Origin: Pseudozobellia thermophila
Lineage (GTDB): Bacteria; Bacteroidota; Bacteroidia; Flavobacteriales; Flavobacteriaceae
Direction: 5' to 3'
Assembly: GCF_900141855.1 (NCBI RefSeq)
Contig: NZ_FQYU01000002.1
Span: forward strand, 868,001 to 932,000
DNA length: 64,000 bases
Part shown: positions 35,742-44,184 of the stretch, piece after piece
Layout of the letters: each line of letters starts with the position of its first letter
Numbering within the stretch: the first letter of the stretch is position 1
Translations under genes and position numbers: made by a program
Notes under the pieces: generated by a model
What the model was told of the DNA's origin: nothing
Database searches by the model: none
The model's input: only the letters and a program-made list of their open reading frames with translations

Positions 35742-36197
35742 ATGAGCACGTTTAGAAACAGGCCCAAAGACGGGTACATTCATGAAGCCGATTGGCAAGA
35801 CCTTTATTCCCTTACCGAACATTGGCAATCGGATCTGGAATTTTATAGCGATGACCTAAAATTTTTACGCGGTTTGATCGACAGGTTCTTTCTGTATATC
35901 TCCAAAAAGGAGAACATAGATAGGGTCCAGGAAATTGAACAGAGCCTACTTGAAATGGACAAGCGAGCTGCGGCCTTGCTCGAAAAAACGAAGAAGCACC
36001 TGCATCATTTGGCCGAATTGATCGACAATCCCTTCACCTACGACTCCCATGCCTTTAGAACGGAGCACGAACACTTGGAAGATGAGATACAAACCTTTGT
36101 AAAGGACTTTAGGAAGAACCGAAGAGGGGTCTTTAAGGTCACGGAATACACGATCGATGCCGAGGAAACGGTGCGCCGACTTCATTTGACCTCATAG
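35742..36197 (+). CDS. Small coiled-coil protein, stress-island paralogue A
   Basis: A 151-residue, highly charged and almost wholly helical soluble protein without a signal peptide. I do not recognise a named family. Its first half (LTEHWQSDLEFYSDDLKFLRG) is clearly related to the start of the protein at 40057-40431 (HKLWESELAFWNDELKSFKN): both have a His/Trp pair followed by spaced acidic and Leu residues and then a long coiled coil. It is the first gene after promoter 1 and is followed by the universal stress protein gene after 57 bp. The frame opens at 35700, but the ATG at 35742 begins the conserved part and fits the predicted transcription start. Confidence 0.75.
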   Translation: MSTFRNRPKDGYIHEADWQDLYSLTEHWQSDLEFYSDDLKFLRGLIDRFFLYISKKENIDRVQEIEQSLLEMDKRAAALLEKTKKHLHHLAELIDNPFTYDSHAFRTEHEHLEDEIQTFVKDFRKNRRGVFKVTEYTIDAEETVRRLHLTS

Positions 36198-36254
36198 GAA
36201 GGGGCCACCCATACCGGATTTAAGATAACCCAAGTTTAAAAACCTACTACAATA

Positions 36255-37064
36255 ATGAAAAAAATTATAATCCCCACCGATTTTTCGGAGAATGCACAAA
36301 AGGCCATCGACTATGCCCTTCATCTTTTCAAAAACGAAGTATGTAGGTTTTACATCCTACATGCCTACCACAGCGTACCTTCTTCGGAAAAGACGAAGGG
36401 AGACATGCAAGAAGACCTCAACCAACTGGTAAAAAGGCTGCAAGCACAGAATACGGCAAGCGAGCACCGTTTTGAGGGAATTATGGAATCCGATACCGTT
36501 CTTGGTTTAACGAGCCGTACCGTAAAAGATACGGGTGCCGATTATATTTTTATGGGAACCAAAGGCTTATCGGCCCTTCGTGAAATCTTTGTGGGCAGTA
36601 ATACCCTCGACCTGATTAAGTATATAGACAATTGTTCCATTGTGATGGTACCCGTGGCCTACGAATACACCGATCTGAAAAAACTAGTTTTTGCCACCGA
36701 TTTCAAACATGCCTTTTCCCCTATTGAGCTCCTACCCCTGATCGACATCGCCAAACTATGGAACGCTACCCTGAACGTCGTTCACATAAAGACCGAAGAA
36801 TCCCTGAGCGAGGAGCAAGAAACGAACAAGGCCATCCTAAGAAATGTTTTAAAGGGAAGCAAGCATTTGTTTTTTGAGATCAAACAACGTGATTCGGTGG
36901 CCAATACCCTGATTGAAATCGAAAAGACGAACAAGAGTATGGGCATGATGGCCCTTTTGATGACGGACCATGGTTTCTTTCAAAAATTAGTGAGACCGAA
37001 CATCATCAAAAGCGTCGCTTTTAAGACCGAGAAGCCCTTGATCGTATTGCCCCAGGTCAAATAA
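36255..37064 (+). CDS. Universal stress protein, tandem UspA domains
   Basis: A 269-residue cytoplasmic protein with two UspA folds (about 1-140 and 145-269). Domain 1 begins MKKIIIPTDFSENAQKAIDY and keeps the nucleotide-binding pattern G-x2-G-x9-G-S at residues 101-115 (GTKGLSALREIFVGS), so it can probably bind ATP. Domain 2 (KLVFATDFKH...) lacks that motif. Tandem UspA proteins of this size are usual in Bacteroidota. It is the second gene of the operon from promoter 1, in line with induction under energy or oxygen stress. Confidence 0.93.
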   Translation: MKKIIIPTDFSENAQKAIDYALHLFKNEVCRFYILHAYHSVPSSEKTKGDMQEDLNQLVKRLQAQNTASEHRFEGIMESDTVLGLTSRTVKDTGADYIFMGTKGLSALREIFVGSNTLDLIKYIDNCSIVMVPVAYEYTDLKKLVFATDFKHAFSPIELLPLIDIAKLWNATLNVVHIKTEESLSEEQETNKAILRNVLKGSKHLFFEIKQRDSVANTLIEIEKTNKSMGMMALLMTDHGFFQKLVRPNIIKSVAFKTEKPLIVLPQVK

Positions 37065-37126
37065 CGCCTATACTCGGAAAGATTCGGGACAAGCATACGG
37101 AAAGCGCAACCTAAAAAACAATTAAG

Positions 37127-37345
37127 ATGAAAGACTTACAGCGAATACTCAACGAGATCACACAACTCACCACACATATCGAAACCGATTACCCCGAACT
37201 CTACCGCTCTTTGGACGAAAACCCCATGACCTTGCCCGTAAGCAAGTATCCGCATATGGACAAAGTGGTCATGCAAGAATACCTCGAAAGCCTAAAGCAG
37301 TTGTTGGAGCATTATCTAGACGAACATAAAACACAAAATTCATAA
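37127..37345 (+). CDS. Small conserved-looking protein of the stress operon
   Basis: A 72-residue soluble helical protein, MKDLQRILNEITQLTTHIET at the start and acidic towards the end, with the motif YPELYRSLDENPMTLP. I cannot assign it. It begins 62 bp after the universal stress protein gene on the same strand, has ordinary coding composition, and forms the end of the operon from promoter 1. No transmembrane helix or signal peptide. Confidence 0.65.
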   Translation: MKDLQRILNEITQLTTHIETDYPELYRSLDENPMTLPVSKYPHMDKVVMQEYLESLKQLLEHYLDEHKTQNS

Positions 37346-37551
37346 GGGCGGTACAAACGTGGGCCCTACCCGACTTGAAGGGCCACCTGATCGGATCGAC
37401 AACGGCCTTTGATCCCCAAGGCCCAGAACCACCTGTATAGGTTTTTCCCTTATTCCACGAAGGTATAAACCCTTGGCGAAACGACATCTTAAAAATGATG
37501 CGGCCCGTCCTATTTTATGTACCGCAAGAATGTGCAAATTACCCCGGTTTA

Positions 37552-37595
37552 CTGATTTTAATCATATGTCAACTCCGCGGTTTAAAATAGTTTTG
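37552..37595 (+). promoter_or_regulatory. Stress-island promoter 2: CRP/FNR-type box plus -7 element
   Basis: Box CTGATTTTAATCAT at 37552-37565 (TGA-N6-TCA), exactly 22 bp, then TAGTTTTG at 37588-37595, a perfect TAnnTTTG -7 element. The first gene starts at 37659. The inner half of the box differs from promoters 1 and 5 (AATCA in place of GGTCA), so it may be a weaker site, but the spacing is identical. Confidence 0.6.
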
Positions 37596-37658
37596 AACTG
37601 TATTTAGCAATACATCAAGGTTAGTACAAAAACAGTCCACCCCTTAAAGCAATGCGCC

Positions 37659-38006
37659 ATGATCAAAGACTATTCCAAACACTATAACGACCTTACAAGA
37701 TTGATAAAGGAACTGGGGGCCGACATACCCGAAACCATTGGTAGTTTCAACAAGCTGCACAAGGCCAGTACCGCCGAGGGGGCACTTTCCTCAAAAACAA
37801 AGGAACTTATTGCATTGGGCATTGCCATTACGGTACGATGCGATGGTTGTATCGCCTTTCACGTCCACGATGCCATAAAATCGGGCGCCAGCTCCGCAGA
37901 GATATTAGAGACCATTAGCGTAGCCGTAATGATGGGCGGTGGACCCGCCCTCATTTACGGTTGTGAGGCCCTGGAGGCGTTGAACCAATTTACGGTATTG
38001 GAGTAG
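37659..38006 (+). CDS. AhpD-like carboxymuconolactone decarboxylase family protein
   Basis: A 115-residue protein of the AhpD/CMD superfamily with the redox motif RCDGCIAFHVHDA: C61 and C64 (CxxC) and H68. The usual helices follow (SAEILETISVAVMMGGGPA). Such single-domain proteins are thought to act as thiol-dependent peroxidases or peroxidase partners; that is an inference here. The stop is followed after one base by the ftsH start, so the two are translationally coupled, an unusual and informative linkage to membrane protein quality control. Confidence 0.9.
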   Translation: MIKDYSKHYNDLTRLIKELGADIPETIGSFNKLHKASTAEGALSSKTKELIALGIAITVRCDGCIAFHVHDAIKSGASSAEILETISVAVMMGGGPALIYGCEALEALNQFTVLE

Positions 38007-38007
38007 T

Positions 38008-39993
38008 ATGGAACAGAAAAGGAACAACGATACACCAAAGGACCAAAAACAAAGATTTCCTTCGGGAGGGTTCAATTACAGTTGGATCTACTTGTTGTTT
38101 TTTGGATTTTTACTGGCATTTTCATTTTTTTCAAGTCCGATTTCGGGAGCGAAAGAAGTCAGTTGGACCTTTCTTCAAGATTCCCTTCTGACGCAAAACA
38201 AGATTTCAAAAATAATAGTCGTCAATAGGGAGTTTGCCGAGATTTACCTTAAGAAAAGTACCGACGACGCCCAGAATTCCGAAGATACGGCTACCAATCT
38301 TTTCAGTACTATTGAAAGCCCCCAATACCGAATGACCATCGGTTCCATAGAGAACTTTGAAAGCAAGTTGGAAAAGGCACAAAGCAACTTTCTTCCATCC
38401 GAAAAAATAGATATACGTTACCAAAACCGCACCAATTGGTTCACGGCCCTCTCGTGGATCCTGCCCATAGCCATCTTGATCTTGTTCTGGCTCTATATGT
38501 TCAAACGAATGGGAAATGGCGGGGGCATGGGCGGTTCCATGATGAATATCGGCAAGTCTACCGCCAAGTTGGTGGACAAGGGTACTACAAGTGCCGTTAC
38601 CTTCGATGATGTAGCAGGTTTAAAGGAAGCCAAGACCGAGGTTATGGAGGTCGTCGATTTTCTAAAACATCCGGAGACCTACACCAAATTGGGTGCCAAA
38701 ATACCAAAAGGGGTCATGCTCGTAGGCCCTCCGGGCACGGGAAAGACCCTGATCGCCAAGGCCGTGGCCGGCGAAGCACAGGTGCCTTTCTTTACCATGT
38801 CGGGATCCGAATTTGTTGAAATGTTCGTAGGTGTCGGTGCCTCAAGGGTACGCGACCTGTTCAAACGTGCCAAAGAAAAGACGCCCAGTATCGTCTTTAT
38901 CGATGAAATAGATGCCATAGGCCGCTCCCGTGGCAAGGGCAACTCATTCCAGACCAACGACGAACGCGAAAGCACCTTAAACCAGCTGTTGACCGAATTG
39001 GATGGTTTTGGTCCCAATACGGGCGTTATCGTATTGGCCGCCACCAACCGGCCCGATATATTGGACAAAGCCCTTTTAAGACCCGGTAGGTTCGACCGCC
39101 ATATTTACCTCGAACTGCCTACCAAGGAAGAGCGCGAAGAAATATTCAAGGTCCACCTCAAGCCCCTTAAACTTGCCAAGGATGTAGATGTTACGGCCTT
39201 GGCCAAGTTGAGTCCCGGTTTTTCAGGGGCCGATATCGCCAACATCTGTAACGAAGCGGCCTTGATAGCGGCCCGAAAGAAAAAAGACCTTGTACATTTT
39301 CGTGATTTTATGGCGGCCCGGGACCGTATCGTGGGAGGCATGGAGCGGAAGAGCAAAATCATATCCCAAAAGGAAAAAGAAACCGTCGCCCATCATGAAG
39401 CCGGACATGCCGTGGTAAGCTGGTACCTGAAAAATGTCGATTCATTGGTTAAGGTCTCCATTATTCCACGGGGCAAATCGCTCGGTGCCGCCTGGTATTT
39501 GCCCGAAGAAAGGCAAATTGTGACCAAATCACAGTTTATGGACCAAATGTGTGCTTCGCTGGGCGGGCGGGCCGCAGAGGAAATCGTATTTAACGAGATT
39601 TCTTCCGGAGCCTTGGACGACCTTGAGAAAACGACCAAGCAGGCCTACGCCATGGTATCGTACTACGGACTGAACAAAAAGGTTGGCCCGCTTAGTTTTT
39701 ATGACTCTTCGGGACAAAACGACCGGATCATAGGCAAGCCCTACAGCGAATCTATGGCCCAGTTGATCGATACCCAAGTACAGGCTACCATTAACGGGGC
39801 TTATGAAAGGACCAAGGCGCTGTTGCAAGAACACAGGGAAGAACTGGAAGAGCTGGCCCAACATCTATTGCAACATGAAGTGGCCGAAAAAGAAGATTTG
39901 GAAAGGATTTTGGGAAAACGAGGGACACATACGACCGAGAAAAACAACAAGCATGACGACCCCCAATTATCCATCATCAACAACGAAGTATAG
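38008..39993 (+). CDS. ftsH: ATP-dependent zinc metalloprotease FtsH
   Basis: Membrane-bound AAA+ protease that degrades damaged membrane and regulatory proteins. 661 residues: transmembrane helix (about 26-43), periplasmic domain (about 44-145), second helix (about 146-165), a Gly/Met-rich linker (GGGMGGSMMN), AAA domain with Walker A GPPGTGKT (240-247), Walker B VFIDE (296-300) and SRH around NRPD...RPGRFDR (347-363), and peptidase domain with HEAGH (463-467). All active sites are intact. The acidic/polar C-terminus differs from the housekeeping form, and this copy sits inside a stress operon, so it may be a second, inducible FtsH; that needs the rest of the genome to decide. Confidence 0.96.
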   Translation: MEQKRNNDTPKDQKQRFPSGGFNYSWIYLLFFGFLLAFSFFSSPISGAKEVSWTFLQDSLLTQNKISKIIVVNREFAEIYLKKSTDDAQNSEDTATNLFSTIESPQYRMTIGSIENFESKLEKAQSNFLPSEKIDIRYQNRTNWFTALSWILPIAILILFWLYMFKRMGNGGGMGGSMMNIGKSTAKLVDKGTTSAVTFDDVAGLKEAKTEVMEVVDFLKHPETYTKLGAKIPKGVMLVGPPGTGKTLIAKAVAGEAQVPFFTMSGSEFVEMFVGVGASRVRDLFKRAKEKTPSIVFIDEIDAIGRSRGKGNSFQTNDERESTLNQLLTELDGFGPNTGVIVLAATNRPDILDKALLRPGRFDRHIYLELPTKEEREEIFKVHLKPLKLAKDVDVTALAKLSPGFSGADIANICNEAALIAARKKKDLVHFRDFMAARDRIVGGMERKSKIISQKEKETVAHHEAGHAVVSWYLKNVDSLVKVSIIPRGKSLGAAWYLPEERQIVTKSQFMDQMCASLGGRAAEEIVFNEISSGALDDLEKTTKQAYAMVSYYGLNKKVGPLSFYDSSGQNDRIIGKPYSESMAQLIDTQVQATINGAYERTKALLQEHREELEELAQHLLQHEVAEKEDLERILGKRGTHTTEKNNKHDDPQLSIINNEV

Positions 39994-40056
39994 TTTCGCC
40001 CGTTCATCGGGCACCGGGCAATAAAATTAATAGTAACCCTAATAAATAGTCATATT

Positions 40057-40431
40057 ATGGAAACAACGGTTATCAACAATTCCGATTTACATTTTGAGCA
40101 TAAACTATGGGAGTCTGAACTTGCTTTTTGGAACGATGAACTCAAGTCTTTTAAAAACAGGTTAAGCGAACTCGTGACACGGTGGACCGACAAGGAGGTT
40201 CTCGCCCAATTGGAGCGTTTCCAAAACCAGTTTATGATCCATGGCAATGTCATCGCTGAAATACAGGAAACCATCAACAAGCACGAAATGAACATTTCGC
40301 GGCACAGCGAATCTATGGATGTTCCCATGGTAAAAACCCATACGGATATTCGTGAAAAAATGGAGACCCAAAGACAGATTTATGCCGACCTGAAGAAGGA
40401 TTTCTTTCAGTTTCTGTCCAAATACATGTAA
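40057..40431 (+). CDS. Small coiled-coil protein, stress-island paralogue B
   Basis: A 124-residue soluble coiled-coil protein of unknown function. The N-terminal HKLWESELAFWNDELKSFKN matches the corresponding region of the protein at 35742-36197, and both then continue as long amphipathic helices with similar lengths, so they are paralogues. It lies 63 bp after ftsH and 14 bp before the UbiB-like kinase gene; a short GCCCG/CGGGC hairpin (39998-40012) lies between ftsH and this gene but has no T-run. Its partner is unknown; its position suggests a role with FtsH or with the membrane kinase. Confidence 0.75.
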   Translation: METTVINNSDLHFEHKLWESELAFWNDELKSFKNRLSELVTRWTDKEVLAQLERFQNQFMIHGNVIAEIQETINKHEMNISRHSESMDVPMVKTHTDIREKMETQRQIYADLKKDFFQFLSKYM

Positions 40432-40445
40432 CGACACCCTCGCCT

Positions 40446-42128
40446 ATGGCCGCATTTAAGATTCCGAAGCAAAAAGAGATCAAAAGGTATGCAACCGTGT
40501 TCAACGTCCTCGCCAAATATGGTTTTGAGGACGTTTTGGTAAATAGCGGCATCGCCAAGATGATTCCGAAAAGTTACTTGGGCGGGCATCCGGATACTAA
40601 AAAGAACCTTTCCCTATCTACCTACGAACGCATTCGTATGGTGCTCGAAGAACTGGGTCCGAGCTATGTAAAACTGGGGCAAATCTTTAGCAACAGGGAA
40701 GACATGCTTCCCCCCGAACTCGTAAAGGAACTTGAAAAGTTGCAAGACCATGCCCCCAACCTAAAAAACTTTGATGTGCAAAAGGCCATCGAGACGGAAC
40801 TGAACAGAGCCCCGTCCGATTGTTTTCTGTCCATCGAGCCCGAACCCTTGGCCGCAGCCTCCTTGGCACAGGTACACCGGGCACGATTGTTAAATGGGGA
40901 TGACGTAGTGCTCAAGATCCAACGTCCCAACATCGAAGAAGTCATCGAAAGTGACCTGATGATCATGAAACAGGTAGCCAAGGCCCTCGAGAAACACAGC
41001 ACACAGGCCCAAGCCTTTCAACCCGTACGCATCATCGACTCCTTTGAGCAAAGCATCGGCGAAGAACTTCAGTTTTTGCGGGAAATGGACAATACGGAAA
41101 AATTCGCCAAGAACTTTGAGGGCAACGAAATGATCCATGTCCCCAAGGTTTACCGACAGTTTTCTACGAACCGCCTGATCTGTATGGAATATATCGATGG
41201 CATCAAAGTATCGGAAACCGATCGCCTCAAGGCCGCCAACATTTCCCCTTCTGCCGTGGCCAAAGTGGGGGTAGACCTATATCTGGAGCAAATTCTGGAA
41301 CATGGCTTCTTTCATGCCGATCCGCACCCGGGAAACATTTTTGTGCTTCCCGACGAGGCCCAGATCTGTTTTTTGGATTTCGGGATGATGGGTACCGTAC
41401 TGCCGAGCGACAAAGAGGCCCTGGGCGACCTCCTACTCCATTTTATGCGCAAGGATGTCAAAAAAACAATCCATTTGCTTGAGAAAATTGCCGTAAAAAC
41501 GGATATCCCCGATCAAAAAAAATTGGAGCAAGACCTATACGGGCTGATTGAGGGCGTTAGCAACACGGCCATTCAAAACATAAAAGTGGGCCCTATACTC
41601 AATCGCTTCAAAACCGTACTGTACGAGAACAGAATTATTCTGCCCCACTATATGTATATGTTGATCAGGGGCATTATAATCATAGAAGGCGTAGGAAGAA
41701 GACTGGATCCGGAATTCAACATAACAGCGAACCTAGAGCCCTATACCTCAAAGATTATCAGTAAAAGATTCAGCCTGAAACGGCTGTTCAAAAAGAACCT
41801 TAACCGGCTTCAGGACTTTAATAATCTGGTGGACACCCTGCCCGAAGACATTAACAGCATCCTTAAAAAAATAAAGGACGGCAAGCTGGTCGTGGTACAC
41901 GAGCACAAGGGACTCAAAGAGTTTCATAACGCCACGAGCAAATCGGTCAACCGCTTGGTATTTGCCGTTATCATCGCGGCCCTGTCCATTGGATCATCGA
42001 TCTTGGTCATGGCCCAGATGCCGCCCTTGATCAACGGTATTCCCTTATTGGGCGCCATCGGTTTTGTATTGTCGGCCATCTTGGGGTTTTACATTGTAAT
42101 ATCCATTTTTAGAAACGATCAATTTTAG
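40446..42128 (+). CDS. UbiB/ABC1-family atypical kinase
   Basis: A 560-residue protein of the ABC1/UbiB/ADCK family. Hallmarks: the KxGQ motif in YVKLGQIFSNREDMLPPELV (about 77-96), the alanine-rich loop AAASLAQVHRA (about 138-148), the kinase-like Lys and Glu (VVLKIQRP), FHADPHPGNIF (about 293-303) with the catalytic-loop Asp, and LDFGMMG (about 313-319). Two transmembrane helices close the protein (about 507-530 and 536-556). In quinone-producing bacteria UbiB supports isoprenoid quinone synthesis; here the context is a stress operon rather than a menaquinone gene cluster, so I infer membrane-lipid or quinone maintenance only loosely. Confidence 0.93.
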   Translation: MAAFKIPKQKEIKRYATVFNVLAKYGFEDVLVNSGIAKMIPKSYLGGHPDTKKNLSLSTYERIRMVLEELGPSYVKLGQIFSNREDMLPPELVKELEKLQDHAPNLKNFDVQKAIETELNRAPSDCFLSIEPEPLAAASLAQVHRARLLNGDDVVLKIQRPNIEEVIESDLMIMKQVAKALEKHSTQAQAFQPVRIIDSFEQSIGEELQFLREMDNTEKFAKNFEGNEMIHVPKVYRQFSTNRLICMEYIDGIKVSETDRLKAANISPSAVAKVGVDLYLEQILEHGFFHADPHPGNIFVLPDEAQICFLDFGMMGTVLPSDKEALGDLLLHFMRKDVKKTIHLLEKIAVKTDIPDQKKLEQDLYGLIEGVSNTAIQNIKVGPILNRFKTVLYENRIILPHYMYMLIRGIIIIEGVGRRLDPEFNITANLEPYTSKIISKRFSLKRLFKKNLNRLQDFNNLVDTLPEDINSILKKIKDGKLVVVHEHKGLKEFHNATSKSVNRLVFAVIIAALSIGSSILVMAQMPPLINGIPLLGAIGFVLSAILGFYIVISIFRNDQF

Positions 42129-42157
42129 AAATCATTTACCATTAACCCGGCGAGCAG

Positions 42158-43429
42158 ATGATAAATTTCGAAGGCATCAACGATCTTAACGATAGTTATA
42201 TTCTCGGCATACTTATAAGTATGGGCATAGGTTTGATCATCGGCCTTGAGAGGGAATACGACCGGTTAAAGGGCCAAGGATTTGCCGGCATCCGCACCTT
42301 TCCGATCGTAGCCATTTTAGGATTTACCTTGGAAAACCTAACGGATAAATTTACCGTTTGGTTGTTGATAATCGGTTTGGCCGCCTTTATCCTTTTTTTG
42401 GCCCTTAACCCCAGTTACCAAAAACAAGAGGAATATGGCCAGGGCCTCACCACCAACCTGGCCCTGATCGCCACTTTTGTCTTGGGAGCTATGGTTTCGG
42501 CAGAATATTACAGGGATGCCGTTGCCACATCGGTGATCATTGTTACCCTACTTTCGTTGAAGACCAGGTTCCGCTCCGTGATCAGCAACATCACCTCTGA
42601 GGAGCTTTTTGCCTTTATCAAGTTTTCGATCATTGCACTTTTGATATTGCCCTTTCTTCCAAATAAGAACTACGGTCCCAATGACCTGCTGAACCCGTTC
42701 GAGATCGGCTCCATAGTGGTGATCGTTTCCTTTTTGAACTTCATAGGCTATTTTTTGGTCAAGTACGTCGGCTCCAAGCGGGGCATTTTGTTGACCGCCG
42801 TTCTTGGTGGCCTCATCTCCAGTACCGCCGTGGCCTGGAGCTATGCCTCCCGAAGCGAGGAATCGCCCGAACTATCAAAAAAATATGCCGCCGGTATCGT
42901 TATGGCCTCGGCCATTATGTTCCCCAGATTGGCCCTTTTGGTATATATTTTCAATAGTTCCCTTTTAACCTATTTGGCGCTTCCCTTTTCGCTACTGACC
43001 CTAATTTGTTTGGTGGTATCCCTGATCTTGATCCAAAGGGACTCGAAAGAAACGGACACCAACATAAAGATCGGAAACCCTTTGAACATATTGAGTGCCC
43101 TAGGTTTTGGGGCCATTTATATCGTTATTCTGTTTGCCGTTTTCTACAGCAACCAATTTTTTGGCGAAAGCGGATTGTACTACTCGGCCCTTATTTCCGG
43201 ATTGGCCGATACGGATGCCATTACCATAAGCATGGCCAAATTTTCCCTGGATCCCGAAAAACTAAAAACGGCCTCATCGGTCATCATTGCCGCCGTTTTG
43301 AGCAACATGCTCGTAAAACTGGGTATCAGTGTTTTCAAAGGTTCCAAAACTACCGGAAAGTTTGTAGGATATTCCTTTGGTGCCATTATCGTGGTCGGTG
43401 TTTTGTTCATCCTTATAAACCATGTGTAA
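42158..43429 (+). CDS. MgtC/DUF4010-type membrane protein
   Basis: A 423-residue integral membrane protein with about 11-12 helices. The N-terminal third is an MgtC/SapB domain, GIGLIIGLEREYDRLKGQGF (about 23-42) being the signature; the remainder matches DUF4010 (LGGLISSTAVAWSYASRSEE near 220-239, SGLADTDAITISMAKFS near 347-363). MgtC-related proteins help cells under magnesium or acid stress; the substrate of the DUF4010 type is unknown. Last gene of the operon from promoter 2, 29 bp after the UbiB-like gene. Confidence 0.9.
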   Translation: MINFEGINDLNDSYILGILISMGIGLIIGLEREYDRLKGQGFAGIRTFPIVAILGFTLENLTDKFTVWLLIIGLAAFILFLALNPSYQKQEEYGQGLTTNLALIATFVLGAMVSAEYYRDAVATSVIIVTLLSLKTRFRSVISNITSEELFAFIKFSIIALLILPFLPNKNYGPNDLLNPFEIGSIVVIVSFLNFIGYFLVKYVGSKRGILLTAVLGGLISSTAVAWSYASRSEESPELSKKYAAGIVMASAIMFPRLALLVYIFNSSLLTYLALPFSLLTLICLVVSLILIQRDSKETDTNIKIGNPLNILSALGFGAIYIVILFAVFYSNQFFGESGLYYSALISGLADTDAITISMAKFSLDPEKLKTASSVIIAAVLSNMLVKLGISVFKGSKTTGKFVGYSFGAIIVVGVLFILINHV

Positions 43430-43572
43430 GACCAAGACCGGTTACACGTTGCTCCCTTTGCCTATAAACCAAGGTGCCCTTGCATCAAATCGGGAAGGCA
43501 TCGCAATAAATGGGTAAGGCCTTTTACGGGCAAAGTAGCCCAAACCTTAAATTCTTCCTAAAAAAAGGTTTC

Positions 43573-43616
43573 CTGACGTATGTCATGCTAATTCCTTTGC
43601 GACCGGAATACCTTTA
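43573..43616 (+). promoter_or_regulatory. Stress-island promoter 3 (dps): CRP/FNR-type box plus -7 element
   Basis: Box CTGACGTATGTCAT at 43573-43586 (TGA-N6-TCA), exactly 22 bp, then TACCTTTA at 43609-43616, the same octamer as in promoter 1. The dps ATG follows at 43643, giving nearly the same distance from box to start codon as in promoter 1 (56 against 51 bp). Confidence 0.65.
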
Positions 43617-43642
43617 TATCGTAATCTTTAAAACAGTAAAAA

Positions 43643-44119
43643 ATGAAGACACCCAACATCGGAATTCCAGCAGAAAACAGACAAGCCATTGCCGATCAAT
43701 TGGCCAAGATCTTGGCCGACGAATTTGTGCTCTATTCCAAAACCCTGAATTTTCACTGGAACGTTGAAGGTCCTGATTTTCATACCGTCCACGTTTATTT
43801 AGAGACCCTCTACAATGAGCAACAGGAGATTGTCGACACCCTTGCCGAAAAAATACGCGCGATAGGCCATTATGTGCCCGCAACCTTAAAACAATATTTG
43901 GAATTAACGCATCTTACCGAAAAGACAAAAGGCAAGAACGACAGCCAAAGCCTATTTGCCGAACTGTTGGCAGACCATGAGAGCATTATTATTTTCTTAA
44001 GGGAAGAAATTAAGCCCATTGCGGATAAATGGCAAGCCGAAGGCATCACCGATTATATTACCGGACTGATGGAACAACACGAGAAAACCGCTTGGATGCT
44101 ACGCTCGCATCTACAATAA
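43643..44119 (+). CDS. dps: Dps-type DNA-protection ferritin
   Basis: Dodecameric mini-ferritin that oxidises and stores iron with hydrogen peroxide and can shield DNA. 158 residues in a four-helix bundle. The inter-subunit ferroxidase ligands have the classical spacing: H38 in NFHWNVEG, H50 in FHTVHVYLE, D65 and E69 in IVDTLAEK. The N-terminal tail is short and carries one Lys, so strong DNA binding through the tail is not obvious. It is the first gene after promoter 3. Confidence 0.95.
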   Translation: MKTPNIGIPAENRQAIADQLAKILADEFVLYSKTLNFHWNVEGPDFHTVHVYLETLYNEQQEIVDTLAEKIRAIGHYVPATLKQYLELTHLTEKTKGKNDSQSLFAELLADHESIIIFLREEIKPIADKWQAEGITDYITGLMEQHEKTAWMLRSHLQ

Positions 44120-44184
44120 AATGATTCATCACCCCTCCTTACAGCGATTAGAAAGACAAGGAGGAACAATTAAAAAGCTTCGAC

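Noticed and set aside
39998-40012. Hairpin GCCCG-TTCAT-CGGGC after ftsH as a terminator
   Set aside because: Five-base-pair stem without a T-run, and the following genes appear to belong to the same operon.
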